Notes: generated by a model not told the origin, from the sequence alone. 64,000 bases of DNA from Paenibacillus piri (GCF_004354045.1 NZ_SMRT01000004.1:186001-250000); one strand, 5' to 3'; positions 8,487 to 17,333 are shown, counted from the first letter of the stretch. A program made the numbers and translations.

Positions 8487-9122
8487 TTAAGACGATAAAT
8501 ATTTTCGGCGGTACCACAGATAGCCTGCATAAACGGCCGCGAGAAACAACAAATACAGCAGCGTAATCCATAGTACAGCCGACACGCTTTCCAGCAGCCG
8601 GTGACCGATAAAAGCAAATACGAACATGACCGGAATTTTGCCCAGGGCGGTCGCAAGCGCGAAGCTGCCCGCTTTCATCGCGCTAATCGCTGAAGCGGCA
8701 TTGACCAGCGGCGCCGGAACGAACGGAATGAGCCGCGCCGCCAGCACGGCCATAAATGCGTTGCGCTCCATAAACCGCATAAACCGGTCCAGCTGCCGGA
8801 ACCGGGCGATATAGCGCCTCCCCTGCTCGCGGAATGCGAACCTGACCGCACAAAACAATACGAGCGCGCCGAACGTCGAGCTGGCCACGTTGATCAATCC
8901 TCCCGCAACCGGCCCGAATTTGGCCCCCATTATTCCCGCAACGACCCCGAAAGGAACGACCGGGACGGTAGCCAGCAGCGCAGCGGCCCCTATCATCCAG
9001 CCGATATGATCGGAGGCGTCGCTTTCGAGCCAGCGGAGTATAGGGTCTCGGTATACGAGCACTGCAATCGCTATCAAACCATACATTACAATTCCTGTCC
9101 AACGTTTTACCATCCTAAGCAT
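8487..9122 (-). CDS. TVP38/TMEM64 family (DedA-like) membrane protein
   Basis: The 211-residue protein has about five hydrophobic segments and the family core: a glycine-rich motif (PFGVVAGIMGAKFGPVAGG) and a conserved arginine-proline region (LAARLIPFVPAPLVNAASA). Members are thought to act as lipid or small-molecule transporters or scramblases in the cytoplasmic membrane; the substrate is unknown here. The ATG at 9122 follows GGAGGAAGGA; a longer frame to 9191 lacks a ribosome site. Confidence 0.88.
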   Translation of the reverse strand: MLRMVKRWTGIVMYGLIAIAVLVYRDPILRWLESDASDHIGWMIGAAALLATVPVVPFGVVAGIMGAKFGPVAGGLINVASSTFGALVLFCAVRFAFREQGRRYIARFRQLDRFMRFMERNAFMAVLAARLIPFVPAPLVNAASAISAMKAGSFALATALGKIPVMFVFAFIGHRLLESVSAVLWITLLYLLFLAAVYAGYLWYRRKYLSS

Positions 9123-9235
9123 TCCTTCCTCCGCCCCGTATCTTTTCAAGTATACACGGATACCGGAACCACGCTCAAGATGGCGGTTCAATTCAATCGT
9201 TCGCTTTACCGATCAGACAGCCTGCGATGGGCTGC

Positions 9236-9532
9236 TCAACTGGCCGGATGGTTGCCGCCGTCGCACTGCAAATAAAGTTGCAGCGGCTTAATGGCAAGAT
9301 TCATGCCGTCGACTAAACCTTGCAAGTAAATAATTTTTTCTTTATCCGGAGGGTGAATGACCGACAGCTCGGACAGCTTTCTTTTGAAATGTACCTCGGT
9401 GCTCTCCAGATTATGAAGCATTTCCTCGATATCCGCTGCCGAACCTTTGCAATCTTTAAAGTCGGCGTCTTTAAAAATACCGTCATTTTTATGTATAAGG
9501 TCTTGGATAAAGCTTTGTAAATGGTCAGCCAT
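9236..9532 (-). CDS. Small uncharacterised helical protein
   Basis: I do not recognise this 98-residue protein. It is soluble and mostly helical (MADHLQSFIQDLIHKNDGIF at the start), rich in charged residues, with a single cysteine pair spread along the chain. A strong AAAGGAGATG ribosome site precedes the ATG at 9532, which supports a real gene. It lies between the TVP38 protein and the SLH protein with gaps on both sides, so it is probably transcribed alone. Confidence 0.7.
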   Translation of the reverse strand: MADHLQSFIQDLIHKNDGIFKDADFKDCKGSAADIEEMLHNLESTEVHFKRKLSELSVIHPPDKEKIIYLQGLVDGMNLAIKPLQLYLQCDGGNHPAS

Positions 9533-9608
9533 CGCTAAAGATCATCTCCTTTGGTCATGCCTATTTTTTGATCCTGTACCGCATTTTATGCGTAAGGACA
9601 CAAATAGA

Positions 9609-9638
9609 CCCGACAAACTTCATAGACGGCTTGTCGGG
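9609..9638. terminator. Stem-loop between the SLH gene and the 98-aa gene
   Basis: Perfect arms CCCGACAA and TTGTCGGG lie just past the SLH gene stop. The T tract is poor on the minus strand and displaced on the plus strand, so a terminator role is only likely. Confidence 0.45.
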
Positions 9639-9650
9639 CTAACTTTTTCC

Positions 9651-10883
9651 TTATTTATGTAAAATGGAGAAAATGATTGTACGGCTATCCGGTTCTGCAT
9701 GGACTTCGACCGAATAATCGCCTATTTGCATCGTCGCGTTTTCGACCGCCTCTTTCCTGGCGACTTTTTCGCACACTTTGACAAACTGCGCGTAAAACGT
9801 ATCCGCCGAAAAACCGAATATATAATCGGTAAATTTGCGAATGCTTTCCATATTCCGGGCCAGCACGCCGTCCTGTACTTTAACTGTCACCCCATATGTG
9901 CGGTATTGCGGCTCCAACCACAACGACACCTCGTTGGAAAACCGCGCGGAATCCGTCGCTCCGTTCAAGGCGGCATTTTTCGCCTCGGCATCCTTAAACA
10001 GCCGCAGCGTCGTTTCCTCCAAATCGTAGTTCGTGCCCCGTAGCTTGCCTGCATCCTCCATCATATCGTACGTTTGCAGCATTTTTGATTCGGGAAATAC
10101 AAGCTTTTTATAGCTTCCGTCTTTTGTCGGCACTACGCGGACAAGCTCGTTTTGCTGGCCGGATGTCTTAACACGCAAGCTTTTATCCATCAAACGTTCC
10201 AAAATGCGCAGCGCTTCGGCCCGCGTCACATTGCGGCCCATTCCGAAATATCCGTTCGGATAGCCTTCCATAATACCTTTGGCGATGACCTCGCTTACAA
10301 ACTTTTGCTGTCTGGAGGTTACGCTCTGAAAGTCTCCGAACTGCGAAGCCAAGCCGATGCTGTATTTTTCATCCTCCAAATATTCCGTTTCTTTAATCGT
10401 ATAGTAGATGATCTCGGCTACGTCTTCCCGCTTCAGGTTCGCTTTATAGTCGGCAAACTGATTTTTACTGATCAGGTTTAACGCGCCGGCCAAATCGATA
10501 AACGGTTTCGCCCAATAGCCGACTGTGCCGGGCTTGAACGAGAAGTCGCGATAATCTTGCTTCAGTACGCTTTGATTGGCAGGACTTAATTGCTGAACAA
10601 ATGACGTTTTCCAATTGCGCTCGCCGTTCGGATACAGCTGGGAATACGATAGCAGCAATATTTTGATGAATTGATCCGCCGTTACCGGATCATCCGGGCG
10701 AAAAGTTTTGTCCGGGAATCCGTCCAGCAACCCTTGTTCCACAAGCTGGTAAATTGTTTTTTCGGCCCAATGTGCCTTTACATCCGTAAATTTCGCCGTT
10801 TCGGCAGCCTGAACAGCTGCGACTGAAGCCGACATGACACTGCATATTGTAATGATTGCCGCCCATTTTCTAAGTTGCTTCAT
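9651..10883 (-). CDS. S-layer-homology (SLH) domain secreted protein
   Basis: The 410-residue precursor starts with a signal peptide (cut likely after AVQAAE). Three SLH-like repeats follow: FTDVKAHWAEKTIYQLVEQG with DGFPDKTFRPDDPVT (residues ~32-80), a weaker central one around YWAKPFIDLAGALNLISK, and GDFQSVTS to EGYPNGYFGMGRNVTRAEA (~205-245). The C-terminal ~170 residues are of unknown function. SLH domains bind pyruvylated cell-wall polysaccharide, so this protein should be held at the cell surface. It is a single gene with its own ribosome site. Confidence 0.92.
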   Translation of the reverse strand: MKQLRKWAAIITICSVMSASVAAVQAAETAKFTDVKAHWAEKTIYQLVEQGLLDGFPDKTFRPDDPVTADQFIKILLLSYSQLYPNGERNWKTSFVQQLSPANQSVLKQDYRDFSFKPGTVGYWAKPFIDLAGALNLISKNQFADYKANLKREDVAEIIYYTIKETEYLEDEKYSIGLASQFGDFQSVTSRQQKFVSEVIAKGIMEGYPNGYFGMGRNVTRAEALRILERLMDKSLRVKTSGQQNELVRVVPTKDGSYKKLVFPESKMLQTYDMMEDAGKLRGTNYDLEETTLRLFKDAEAKNAALNGATDSARFSNEVSLWLEPQYRTYGVTVKVQDGVLARNMESIRKFTDYIFGFSADTFYAQFVKVCEKVARKEAVENATMQIGDYSVEVHAEPDSRTIIFSILHK

Positions 10884-11075
10884 TTATCATGCTCCGCTTC
10901 TCTCTATGAAAATTAGCATTGTCTGTGCCATTTTCTAGAATAACGTTTCGCCCGTCGTTTGAAAACTGACCTTGAGCCTATTCGCAATGAAGCCGGGCCG
11001 TTAAGGGAAGCGGGACTTTAGACATGAAACAGATTATATGTAGCTTAACTTGTACGTTTTTGGTGCGAAAATGCT

Positions 11076-11474
11076 TTAAAACCAAAAGGATCTGATTCGA
11101 TTCCAAACGGATTGTTTTTTGGGCGATGGATGGCGTTCGGAACGGGGGGTTCGGATGGCCAGCGGAGCTACGGTACAAAAACCGCTGTCCGTCTCGCCGA
11201 TGGATACAGACGTCTCCGTACCTGCTATAGACTCAGCGGCAGCGGCTGTCTCCGCAAGCGCCGGAATTGCCGTCTCCGTCCTCTGCTCCAATTGATTTAT
11301 TCTTTGCGCAAGCGCGGCATTTTCCTCCTCTAGCCGGCAAATATGCGCTTGCAGCATTTTTAGCGTAAGTCTCGGTTTCTTCGGCTGTTTCCCGGTCTGC
11401 TCCGGCATGGCTTCCAGGGCAGTGACGGCGGGCAGCATCCTCGGCTCTTCTTCGCGGACTATCGTTTGGTTCAT
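11076..11474 (-). CDS. Uncharacterised coiled-coil protein
   Basis: A 132-residue protein I do not recognise. Residues ~38-70 form a short coiled coil (LKMLQAHICRLEEENAALAQ), followed by an alanine-rich segment and a basic C-terminus (RHPSPKKQSVWNRIRSFWF). No signal peptide or membrane segment is visible. A GGAGGCCGCTAC ribosome region directly precedes the ATG. It is flanked by gaps of about 190 and 270 bp in which I see no further gene. Confidence 0.65.
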   Translation of the reverse strand: MNQTIVREEEPRMLPAVTALEAMPEQTGKQPKKPRLTLKMLQAHICRLEEENAALAQRINQLEQRTETAIPALAETAAAAESIAGTETSVSIGETDSGFCTVAPLAIRTPRSERHPSPKKQSVWNRIRSFWF

Positions 11475-11746
11475 GTAGCGGCCTCCTTTAGAACACGGAT
11501 TCCCTTAATCCGGTGAGATTTCATATGATAGTTTCATAGTAATCCAATTCGGCCAAGGATACTGTCGAAGCCCGCTGTCAAATGAGAAGTAGTTTTAACG
11601 ATTGAAGGATAATCGGTTTCGCCAACGCGGGGACGAAATAGTCCAGGTTGCGCCAAGCTTTTTGCTCAACTAAAGAAAGGCCATCCAGCAGCGTCCGGAT
11701 AGCCTCATTGTATGCCCTCGGAAACGAATGTCCCGGCTTGATTCGA

Positions 11747-12163
11747 TTATTTTTTTGCTGCCAGCCAATCCGCCAACGCTGCGATTTCGTCGTCCTTCAG
11801 TCTGCCTTTGAATGCCGGCATAGCATTCCGGCCATTGGCAATCGTTGTGGAGATCTGGTCTTTGCTCAGCTTCGACCCGACCTTTTGCAAATTCTTTTTC
11901 GAATCGCCCTTCCCGTCGAACGTATCGCCGTGGCAGGCAATACAGTTTTGCTTCGCAATCGTTTCCGCACTGGCCGCAGTTGTAGTTCCTCCGGAAGCTG
12001 CGCCGCCCCCTGTCGTTGTTCCTCCGCCCGTTGTTGCTCCGCCGGTCGTCCCTCCGGTTGTACCGCCCGCTTGTCCGGTTGTATTGTTCTTGGTACAAGC
12101 TGTGACGGCAAATAGCAAAGCGATTGCGGTAATCATTATCACATAACGCCATTTCATGCGCAT
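11747..12163 (-). CDS. Membrane-anchored c-type cytochrome (c-551 type lipoprotein)
   Basis: A 138-residue lipoprotein: hydrophobic signal ending FAVTAC, then a low-complexity Gly/Thr linker of about 40 residues, then a single-heme cytochrome domain. The heme site is CIACH and the likely sixth ligand is the methionine in [13 protein letters not shown]. It resembles the small membrane-tethered cytochromes c of Bacillales that carry electrons to the terminal oxidase outside the membrane. It appears monocistronic. Confidence 0.93.
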   Translation of the reverse strand: MRMKWRYVIMITAIALLFAVTACTKNNTTGQAGGTTGGTTGGATTGGGTTTGGGAASGGTTTAASAETIAKQNCIACHGDTFDGKGDSKKNLQKVGSKLSKDQISTTIANGRNAMPAFKGRLKDDEIAALADWLAAKK

Positions 12164-12341
12164 AGCTGTTGCAGCCCCCTTGACATGAAGTAGAATTCAT
12201 TAAGCAAAACCAGCTCCGGTTCGAAGCTTAATTTTATTATTTTTCTTAATGAACAATACTATTCACTGCAACGAAGTGCTTTCGGTTGCTGAACTTGCAG
12301 CACTTGCCGTTGCCGGAATGCCTCAGTGTCAGCCGAAAACG

Positions 12342-12366
12342 AAAAACCCGAGGCTACGCCCGGGCT
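12342..12366 (-). terminator. Intrinsic terminator after the NAD(P)-binding oxidoreductase gene
   Basis: The minus strand reads CCCGGGCGTAGCCTCGGG followed by TTTTT. The stem has a single bulge and lies ~27 bp past the stop at 12393. Confidence 0.75.
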
Positions 12367-12392
12367 CCGTTACTTTATATGTCCATTGACCG

Positions 12393-13028
12393 TTATTCGG
12401 CTTCGCCGACCACTGTAAACCGCTTGTTGCGATGCTTCGGTTGCTCGATCTCATCGACCAAAGCAATGGCATAATCCGCGTAGCTGATATAGCTATCACC
12501 TTTTGAATTGACCAGAAGCCGGTCTTCCCCCGTCTGGTACGTTCCGGTTCTTGCCCCTGCCGGGTTAAAAAATGCGGAAGGGCTTAGGAACGTCCACTGA
12601 ATACCGCTCGATTGCAGCAAATCGTCCAAATTTTTTCCCTGATTCGATGCGGTGGCAAAGTACTCCTTAGGAAACTCCGGCGTATTCATGAGCCTAACCG
12701 TTTGAGCTTCATCGACAAACAAGCTGCCGGCCCCGCCTACGACAATTAATCTTGTGTCGGGCGCGCCTTTCAGCGCTTCGATTAACACACGCCCCGCTTC
12801 AACATGAAGCTGCTCTTGACCCGGCGCTGTGCCAAACGCGTTAACAACAACGTCAAACGGCCGCAAGTCGTCCGCTTTTAGGTCGAAGACCTCTTTCTCG
12901 ATGGAATGTACATAGTTGATCTTCGACGCATCTCTGACAATCGCGGTCACTTCATGGCCGCGGCTCATCGCTTCCTTTGCGATAAATGTCCCGGCTTTCC
13001 CGGATGCTCCGATAACTGCAATTTTCAT
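12393..13028 (-). CDS. NAD(P)-dependent oxidoreductase/epimerase-like protein (YwnB-like)
   Basis: The 211-residue protein begins with a Rossmann dinucleotide-binding motif (MKIAVIGASGKAGTFIAKEA) and has the NmrA-like single-domain reductase pattern, with VVNAFGTAPG and LSPSAFFNPAG in the core. Its neighbour is an Rrf2 regulator, the same pairing as ywnA-ywnB in Bacillus subtilis. The physiological substrate is not known for the family. The promoter at 13071-13106 carries a 19-bp palindrome shared with the regulator's own promoter, so it is probably repressed by that Rrf2 protein. Confidence 0.88.
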   Translation of the reverse strand: MKIAVIGASGKAGTFIAKEAMSRGHEVTAIVRDASKINYVHSIEKEVFDLKADDLRPFDVVVNAFGTAPGQEQLHVEAGRVLIEALKGAPDTRLIVVGGAGSLFVDEAQTVRLMNTPEFPKEYFATASNQGKNLDDLLQSSGIQWTFLSPSAFFNPAGARTGTYQTGEDRLLVNSKGDSYISYADYAIALVDEIEQPKHRNKRFTVVGEAE

Positions 13029-13070
13029 TTCGCATAAACCTCCATTTTATTAAAATCGATTTCATTCACC

Positions 13071-13106
13071 TGTAACTAATATAGTTACATTTTAATCGTT
13101 TGTCAA
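13071..13106 (-). promoter_or_regulatory. Promoter and Rrf2-type operator of the YwnB-like gene
   Basis: On the minus strand: -35 TTGACA (13106-13101), a 17-bp spacer and -10 TATATT (13083-13078). The -10 lies inside the 19-bp palindrome TGTAACTATATTAGTTACA (13071-13089). The regulator gene's promoter has the same arrangement. Confidence 0.75.
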
Positions 13107-13125
13107 TGCATTTTTGGGAAATAGC

Positions 13126-13163
13126 AAAATGCGGATGCTCCTCCAATGGAACCTCCGCATTTT
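13126..13163. terminator. Terminator after the Rrf2 gene
   Basis: Perfect 10-bp arms AAAATGCGGA (13126-13135) and TCCGCATTTT (13154-13163) lie between the regulator stop codon and the next promoter. The A/T-rich outer ends allow use in either direction. Confidence 0.8.
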
Positions 13164-13177
13164 AATCGGGAATCAAT

Positions 13178-13603
13178 CTATTTACTCAAATCATAGACGA
13201 CATCCTGCAGCTTTACTTGCTTCAACACATTTTCCATCGCTTTTTGAGCGCTGGAGAATAACGGCATAATCGAAGCTTGTATATTGCGTCCCACCGGGCA
13301 ATCCGGATTCGGGGCATCGTGTACGCTGAACAAGGCATCCTCCTCCACTACATTGACTGCCTGATAAATGTCCAGCAGCGTAATTTCGGAAACGGGCCGC
13401 AGCAGCTTCGCGCCGGCGACACCCGGCTTCACTTCAACGAAGCCCGCTCTGCTGAGCATCCCTGTAATTCGCCGAATGACGACCGGATTCGTGTTGACGC
13501 TGCCGGCTATAAATTCGGATGTATTCGTCCCGGCTTTATTGACTTCCAGCAAAGAAAGAATATGAATCGCAACGGCGAATCGACTGCTAATATTCATGTT
13601 CAT
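13178..13603 (-). CDS. Rrf2 family transcriptional regulator (YwnA-like)
   Basis: A 141-residue winged-helix protein of the Rrf2 family (SRFAVAIHILSLLE at the N-terminus, then a recognition region around NTNPVVIRRITGMLSRAG). It has a single cysteine in DAPNPDCPVGRNI, fewer than the three that bind a cluster in IscR or NsrR, so iron-sulfur binding is doubtful. The gene is followed by the oxidoreductase it probably controls. A shared palindrome overlapping both -10 elements suggests autorepression and repression of the neighbour. Confidence 0.92.
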   Translation of the reverse strand: MNMNISSRFAVAIHILSLLEVNKAGTNTSEFIAGSVNTNPVVIRRITGMLSRAGFVEVKPGVAGAKLLRPVSEITLLDIYQAVNVVEEDALFSVHDAPNPDCPVGRNIQASIMPLFSSAQKAMENVLKQVKLQDVVYDLSK

Positions 13604-13640
13604 TCATCCTTCCTTATTCTAGAGGCACTTATAAGTCCAA

Positions 13641-13676
13641 TGTAGTTATCGTAGTTACAAGTTAACTTATTGTCAA
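13641..13676 (-). promoter_or_regulatory. Promoter and operator of the Rrf2 gene
   Basis: Minus strand: -35 TTGACA (13676-13671), 17-bp spacer, -10 TACGAT (13653-13648) inside TGTAACTACGATAACTACA (13641-13659). Fourteen of 19 operator positions match the site at 13071-13089, with the same placement relative to -35 and -10. Confidence 0.75.
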
Positions 13677-13706
13677 TTCATTTTTTAAAAATAGACGCGC
13701 TTAAAT

Positions 13707-13748
13707 AAAAATGGACATTCCGCTGCAATCCGAACGGTCGTCCATTTT
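13707..13748. terminator. Terminator after the acetamidase-like gene
   Basis: Arms AAAAATGGAC and GTCCATTTT flank a ~23-nt loop directly after the stop codon at 13766. Confidence 0.7.
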
Positions 13749-13765
13749 AAACCGGGAATGAATTT

Positions 13766-14680
13766 TTATGATAACGATGAGAGAACTTCCTTGGACAGCT
13801 TGCATACAACGCTATAGGCGGGGTTGAAGACGTTAGCGATTTCATATTCGACCGCCACTCCCAACAACATGCTCGCCTCCGAAACGGCAAGCCCGTAATC
13901 TTCGCGCAGCAGCGTCAGCATCTCCGTCGTCGCATGCTGCAATGCCTGATCAAGCGGCCTGGCGTTGCCAACCGTGAACAAATGCGTCGGCGATTCTCCT
14001 CTTGGCCAGCCAATCGTCCTGCCTTTGATCACTCGCACGGAGAACCGGACATCAAGCGATATTTCAATCCCGGTGCCGACGATTTCGCCGCAACCCTGCA
14101 GGGCGTGACCGTCGCCCAGATGAAATAATGCGCCTTCGGCAAACACGGGAAAATAAGCGGATACGCCTTCGACAAATCCTTTATAATCCATATTGCCGCC
14201 ATATTCGCCGCTCGTTGCCGTTGAGATCGACTGTTCTTTCGGAGGCGCTACCCCGAAGCATCCGAGAAATGGGCGCACTTCCAGCTTCAACCGTTCCAGC
14301 CCGGATGTCGGCGCTTCCAGAGCGGCGGTTCCTTCGACGGTATCCACCGTCCAGCGCGCAAGCTCCGACGGCGGCAGAGCGGCAGCCGCGTGCGGATTTA
14401 CGACATGCGGCGCCAGCATATTGGAGGTCCATCCCCACGGCCGGTTAGGCGTCATGGCTTCAAGCCGCACTTCCAGCGTATCCCCCGGCATCGCTCCCTC
14501 TACGTAGAACGGGCCCGTCATCGGATTGCCCCGATTCGCCGCGGCTTCCCCGCTCCGGTCCCAGCCTCTAGCGTCAACGGTAGACGTGATTACGGTGTCC
14601 CCATCGGCAATATGCAGTACGGGGGGATGCTGTCCAATTGTATTTTTATAAGCGTCGGGTTGAAAATGATGTACGGCCAT
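13766..14680 (-). CDS. Acetamidase/formamidase family protein
   Basis: The 304-residue protein matches the FmdA/AmdA acetamidase-formamidase family: GPFYVEGAMPGDTLEVRL near residue 60, GGNMDYKGFVEGVSAYFPVF near 165 and HLGDGHALQGCGEI near 190, containing the conserved metal-binding histidines and acids. These enzymes hydrolyse short amides to ammonia and an acid. The ATG at 14680 lies 8 nt after AAGGAGG; a longer frame to 14701 overlaps that site. No amide transporter or regulator is adjacent. Confidence 0.9.
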   Translation of the reverse strand: MAVHHFQPDAYKNTIGQHPPVLHIADGDTVITSTVDARGWDRSGEAAANRGNPMTGPFYVEGAMPGDTLEVRLEAMTPNRPWGWTSNMLAPHVVNPHAAAALPPSELARWTVDTVEGTAALEAPTSGLERLKLEVRPFLGCFGVAPPKEQSISTATSGEYGGNMDYKGFVEGVSAYFPVFAEGALFHLGDGHALQGCGEIVGTGIEISLDVRFSVRVIKGRTIGWPRGESPTHLFTVGNARPLDQALQHATTEMLTLLREDYGLAVSEASMLLGVAVEYEIANVFNPAYSVVCKLSKEVLSSLS

Positions 14681-14790
14681 GCTTATCGCCTCCTTGATCA
14701 TCCTGTTTATCCAGATACTACCAGTATAAACGAACCTGACCGGCGATGCACGATTTAATTGTACACGTTTCCCGTGCTTGAAATACCCGC

Positions 14791-15501
14791 CTACTCCTGA
14801 TCGACCGGATGCCGGATACGATCCTCGTACAGATCGTAGAAAAGCTCGCCATTCGTTCCTTTAACGGCGTAGCATACTTCTTCCGCGCTCACACCGTGTT
14901 CCCGCAGCTGGCGGGCAAGCCATCCCGTCGTCAGGCCGGACTGCCGCAAATTGTCGGTCAATATTTTTCCGTCCATCACGAGCTCGACCGGAAATTGCGG
15001 AACGGCGCTGCCGGTCAGCCCCAAATCTTTCCGCGTAACCGGACAGTATTCCGGCTTCTTCAAAACGGACAGCTTGCCGTTCAGCTCAAGAATCGCATAT
15101 TCCACCTCTTGCGGGTCAAAAATGTCCTTTTCCCGCAGCTCCTGATTTAACGCATCCAGCGAAAAATGGATTTTCCGCAAATTTTGCTCCAATATTTTGC
15201 CCTTTTCGATGACGACGGTCGGGCGGCCCGCCAGCCATTTGCGCGACCACCGGCTTTTTAAAGAAATAAAGGAGACGAGATAAACAATCCCGCTAAACGT
15301 TAAAAAGGACAGGATAAGATGCCACGTCTTTAAATGCGTATTAAACGCGATATTGCCGGTAATCGCCCCCAACGTGATTGAGGCGACAAAATCGTGATAA
15401 GTCATTCTGGAAATCGTATGCTTGCCTATGATCCGTGTAATGAGCATGATGAGCGTAAACGCCATCGCCGACCTGATTATAATGTCCAGCCACATTGCCA
15501 T
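14791..15501 (-). CDS. DUF421 (YetF family) membrane protein
   Basis: A 236-residue protein with three N-terminal membrane helices (residues ~5-80, with RIIGKHTISRMTYHDFVASI) and a duplicated cytosolic alpha/beta domain (PTVVIEKGKILEQNL; PVELVMDGKILTDNLRQSG). This layout is diagnostic of the DUF421/YetF family, whose biochemical role is unknown. A second, longer member is encoded at 53900-54760. The gene stands alone, ~110 bp from the acetamidase gene. Confidence 0.92.
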   Translation of the reverse strand: MAMWLDIIIRSAMAFTLIMLITRIIGKHTISRMTYHDFVASITLGAITGNIAFNTHLKTWHLILSFLTFSGIVYLVSFISLKSRWSRKWLAGRPTVVIEKGKILEQNLRKIHFSLDALNQELREKDIFDPQEVEYAILELNGKLSVLKKPEYCPVTRKDLGLTGSAVPQFPVELVMDGKILTDNLRQSGLTTGWLARQLREHGVSAEEVCYAVKGTNGELFYDLYEDRIRHPVDQE

Positions 15502-15570
15502 TCAAATCCCTCCAGCAGGTAGTATTTGAAAATGCCGGAACATTTAAACGTCAACAGGCGCGATAACGGC

Positions 15571-15610
15571 AAGAAACAAAGTCCCGTACGCGCAGCGGAC
15601 TTTGTTTCTT
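15571..15610. terminator. Terminator after the NlpC/P60 gene
   Basis: Perfect 14-bp arms AAGAAACAAAGTCC and GGACTTTGTTTCTT enclose a 12-nt loop. It is placed between the NlpC/P60 stop and the DUF421 start, both minus strand. Confidence 0.8.
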
Positions 15611-15635
15611 TATTGAAGATTGCCGCCGTCGTCGA

Positions 15636-16130
15636 CTAGAGTACGCGGCGAGCCGTATTATAATGGGTTTTCCACCATCCGGAATTCATATCGGAAACGG
15701 TTACACCCGGTTTTCCGTACGTATGCAAAACTTTGCCGTTGCCCATATAAATTCCGACGTGATGGATCGGCGAGTAGAAGAAGACGAGGTCGCCCGGCTG
15801 CAGCTGATTTTTCGGTACGAAACGGCCTACCTTCGATTGCTGCTGCGAAGATCTAGGCAGGTTGATGCCGTTTTTCTTAAATACATATTGCGTAAAGGAC
15901 GAGCAGTCGAATACATCCGTTCTTCCCGCCGGGGCGCCAAACTGATAACGGACCCCTTTGAAACGCTGCCCCGTCTGAATAATGCCGGCGGCTTTGGACG
16001 ATTGGGCTGTAACCGAAGCGGCGTGGGCGGGAGCGGACGAAAGCGCTATCGTCGCCGGTACCATCAAGGACAGACTCAGCGTAATCCCAACCAATGTTTT
16101 GGCAAAGCGGTGTTTGTTCGTGTTGTTCAT
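15636..16130 (-). CDS. Secreted NlpC/P60 (C40) peptidoglycan hydrolase
   Basis: A 164-residue precursor with a signal peptide (likely cleaved after APAHAA) and one NlpC/P60 domain. The catalytic cysteine is in DVFDCSSFTQYVF, the histidine in SPIHHVGIYMG and the third polar residue in VLHTYG. The family cuts D-gamma-glutamyl-diaminopimelate bonds in peptidoglycan peptides. There is no separate cell-wall-binding domain, so it is a minimal enzyme. A GGAGG site lies just upstream of the start. Confidence 0.95.
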   Translation of the reverse strand: MNNTNKHRFAKTLVGITLSLSLMVPATIALSSAPAHAASVTAQSSKAAGIIQTGQRFKGVRYQFGAPAGRTDVFDCSSFTQYVFKKNGINLPRSSQQQSKVGRFVPKNQLQPGDLVFFYSPIHHVGIYMGNGKVLHTYGKPGVTVSDMNSGWWKTHYNTARRVL

Positions 16131-16341
16131 GACTTACTCCTCCAATGCATGTGGTGTGTTAGCTTGATCGCCTAACAAAACTATACCACATTCAAAAATC
16201 CCACAATTTACCAAAGGAGGAGGAAAGTCAGGCTCTGCTTAGCCTAAACAGACAAGATGAGAAATTCATGAGAATCTTCTAATCATTGGTTTATTGACAA
16301 AATAAAAATAGCGTATACATACCCAGTACAGTGTATATTTG

Positions 16342-16502
16342 CTAATTGAGCCGCTGCCCCGGGATGAACTCCACAACCTCGGTATGTCGTGCTCATACAG
16401 CTTGCGCAGCAGGTCCGCAGCTTCCCGACAAAACGACACCATCTCGATCCGGCTCACCTCCATCTGCCTGTTTTCCGACGAAGTCAAATCCAGGTCCGCC
16501 AT
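16342..16502 (-). pseudogene. Small gene with a probable frameshift
   Basis: From the ATG at 16502 the frame reads MADLDLTSSENRQ... to ...RKLYEHDIP and then loses protein-like character. One base away, near 16376-16383, a second frame continues as EVVEFIPGQRLN and stops at 16342. Joining the two gives a ~53-residue acidic protein. It lies 32 bp after the YheC/YheD-like gene on the same strand. I do not recognise the family, and no strong ribosome site is visible, so this may also be chance. Confidence 0.3.
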
Positions 16503-16533
16503 ATGCAATAAGCCCAGGCAAGCGGAGCTTCGG

Positions 16534-17232
16534 TTACTTCTTCCTGGAGGACAAGTTCGCTTTCGTCAAAAATTTCGCGTATGCAAGCGGCGTTCGGTAC
16601 GTCTCGTAAAATGCGCTGCGCATTCCGGCCAATTTAAACGAGTACCGCTGATCCCGGCAGTTCATTTCGATAAATTTGACGCGGCCGTTCCGGTCGACGC
16701 CCATATCAAGCCCCAGATCGGCCAGATGCGGCAGCTTCCTTCCCAGGAAAGCCGCAATTTTCAGGGATGCCTGACGGACATCTCTTTTCGTCGCAGCCAC
16801 AGGCAAGCCCGAATGCCGGAATAGCCGCTCGCAGCCTTTTGCCCTGCCGCCCTTCGCCACATTCGTAACATGACTGCCTTTGGCGGCCACTTTGCCGACC
16901 ATGCCGGTCATTTGCCATTGACCGGTCTGCCCCCGTTGCACGGCAACGCGCAGATCGTACGGCCTTCCTTTATATTTCGCCAGCGGTACGGCCTCCTGGA
17001 TCAAGTACGATCGGCCGCCGACTTGCCGCATGAGGAAGGCGACCGTCTGCGCCGCCGATGTTTGCGCGGGCTTTCCCCTTTTCCAATACACGTTCCAGCG
17101 TCCTCCGCCGCTTCGCTTGATTTTAATAACTCCGCTGCCGACGCTGCCGCTCACAGGCTTGATGAACAGCTCCGAATATTGATTCATGGCTTGGCGTAAA
17201 TGCGCCTTGGAAAATGTCATCGAATAAGGCAA
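16534..17232 (-). CDS. YheC/YheD-like ATP-grasp protein (spore-associated), 5' end uncertain
   Basis: About 232 residues match the ATP-grasp portion of the YheC/YheD family: ELFIKPVSGSVGSGVIKI near the start, YLIQEAVPLAKYKGRPYDLR in the middle and FIEMNCRDQRYSF near the end. Bacillus members are linked to the spore coat. The start is doubtful: TTG at 17232 or ATG at 17220 lack clear ribosome sites, while coding-like sequence (GRSLRKYLPYS) continues upstream to an in-frame TAG at 17257-17259. The gene may be 5'-truncated or disrupted by that stop. Confidence 0.75.
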   Translation of the reverse strand: MPYSMTFSKAHLRQAMNQYSELFIKPVSGSVGSGVIKIKRSGGGRWNVYWKRGKPAQTSAAQTVAFLMRQVGGRSYLIQEAVPLAKYKGRPYDLRVAVQRGQTGQWQMTGMVGKVAAKGSHVTNVAKGGRAKGCERLFRHSGLPVAATKRDVRQASLKIAAFLGRKLPHLADLGLDMGVDRNGRVKFIEMNCRDQRYSFKLAGMRSAFYETYRTPLAYAKFLTKANLSSRKK

Positions 17233-17333
17233 ATATTTGCGAAGCGACCGTCCAGCCTATGGCAATTGTACAACGTCGGCGATCAAAATCGGATTAAAAT
17301 TTTTCATTTGAGCTTGACTGGCGGTTTTGGCTA

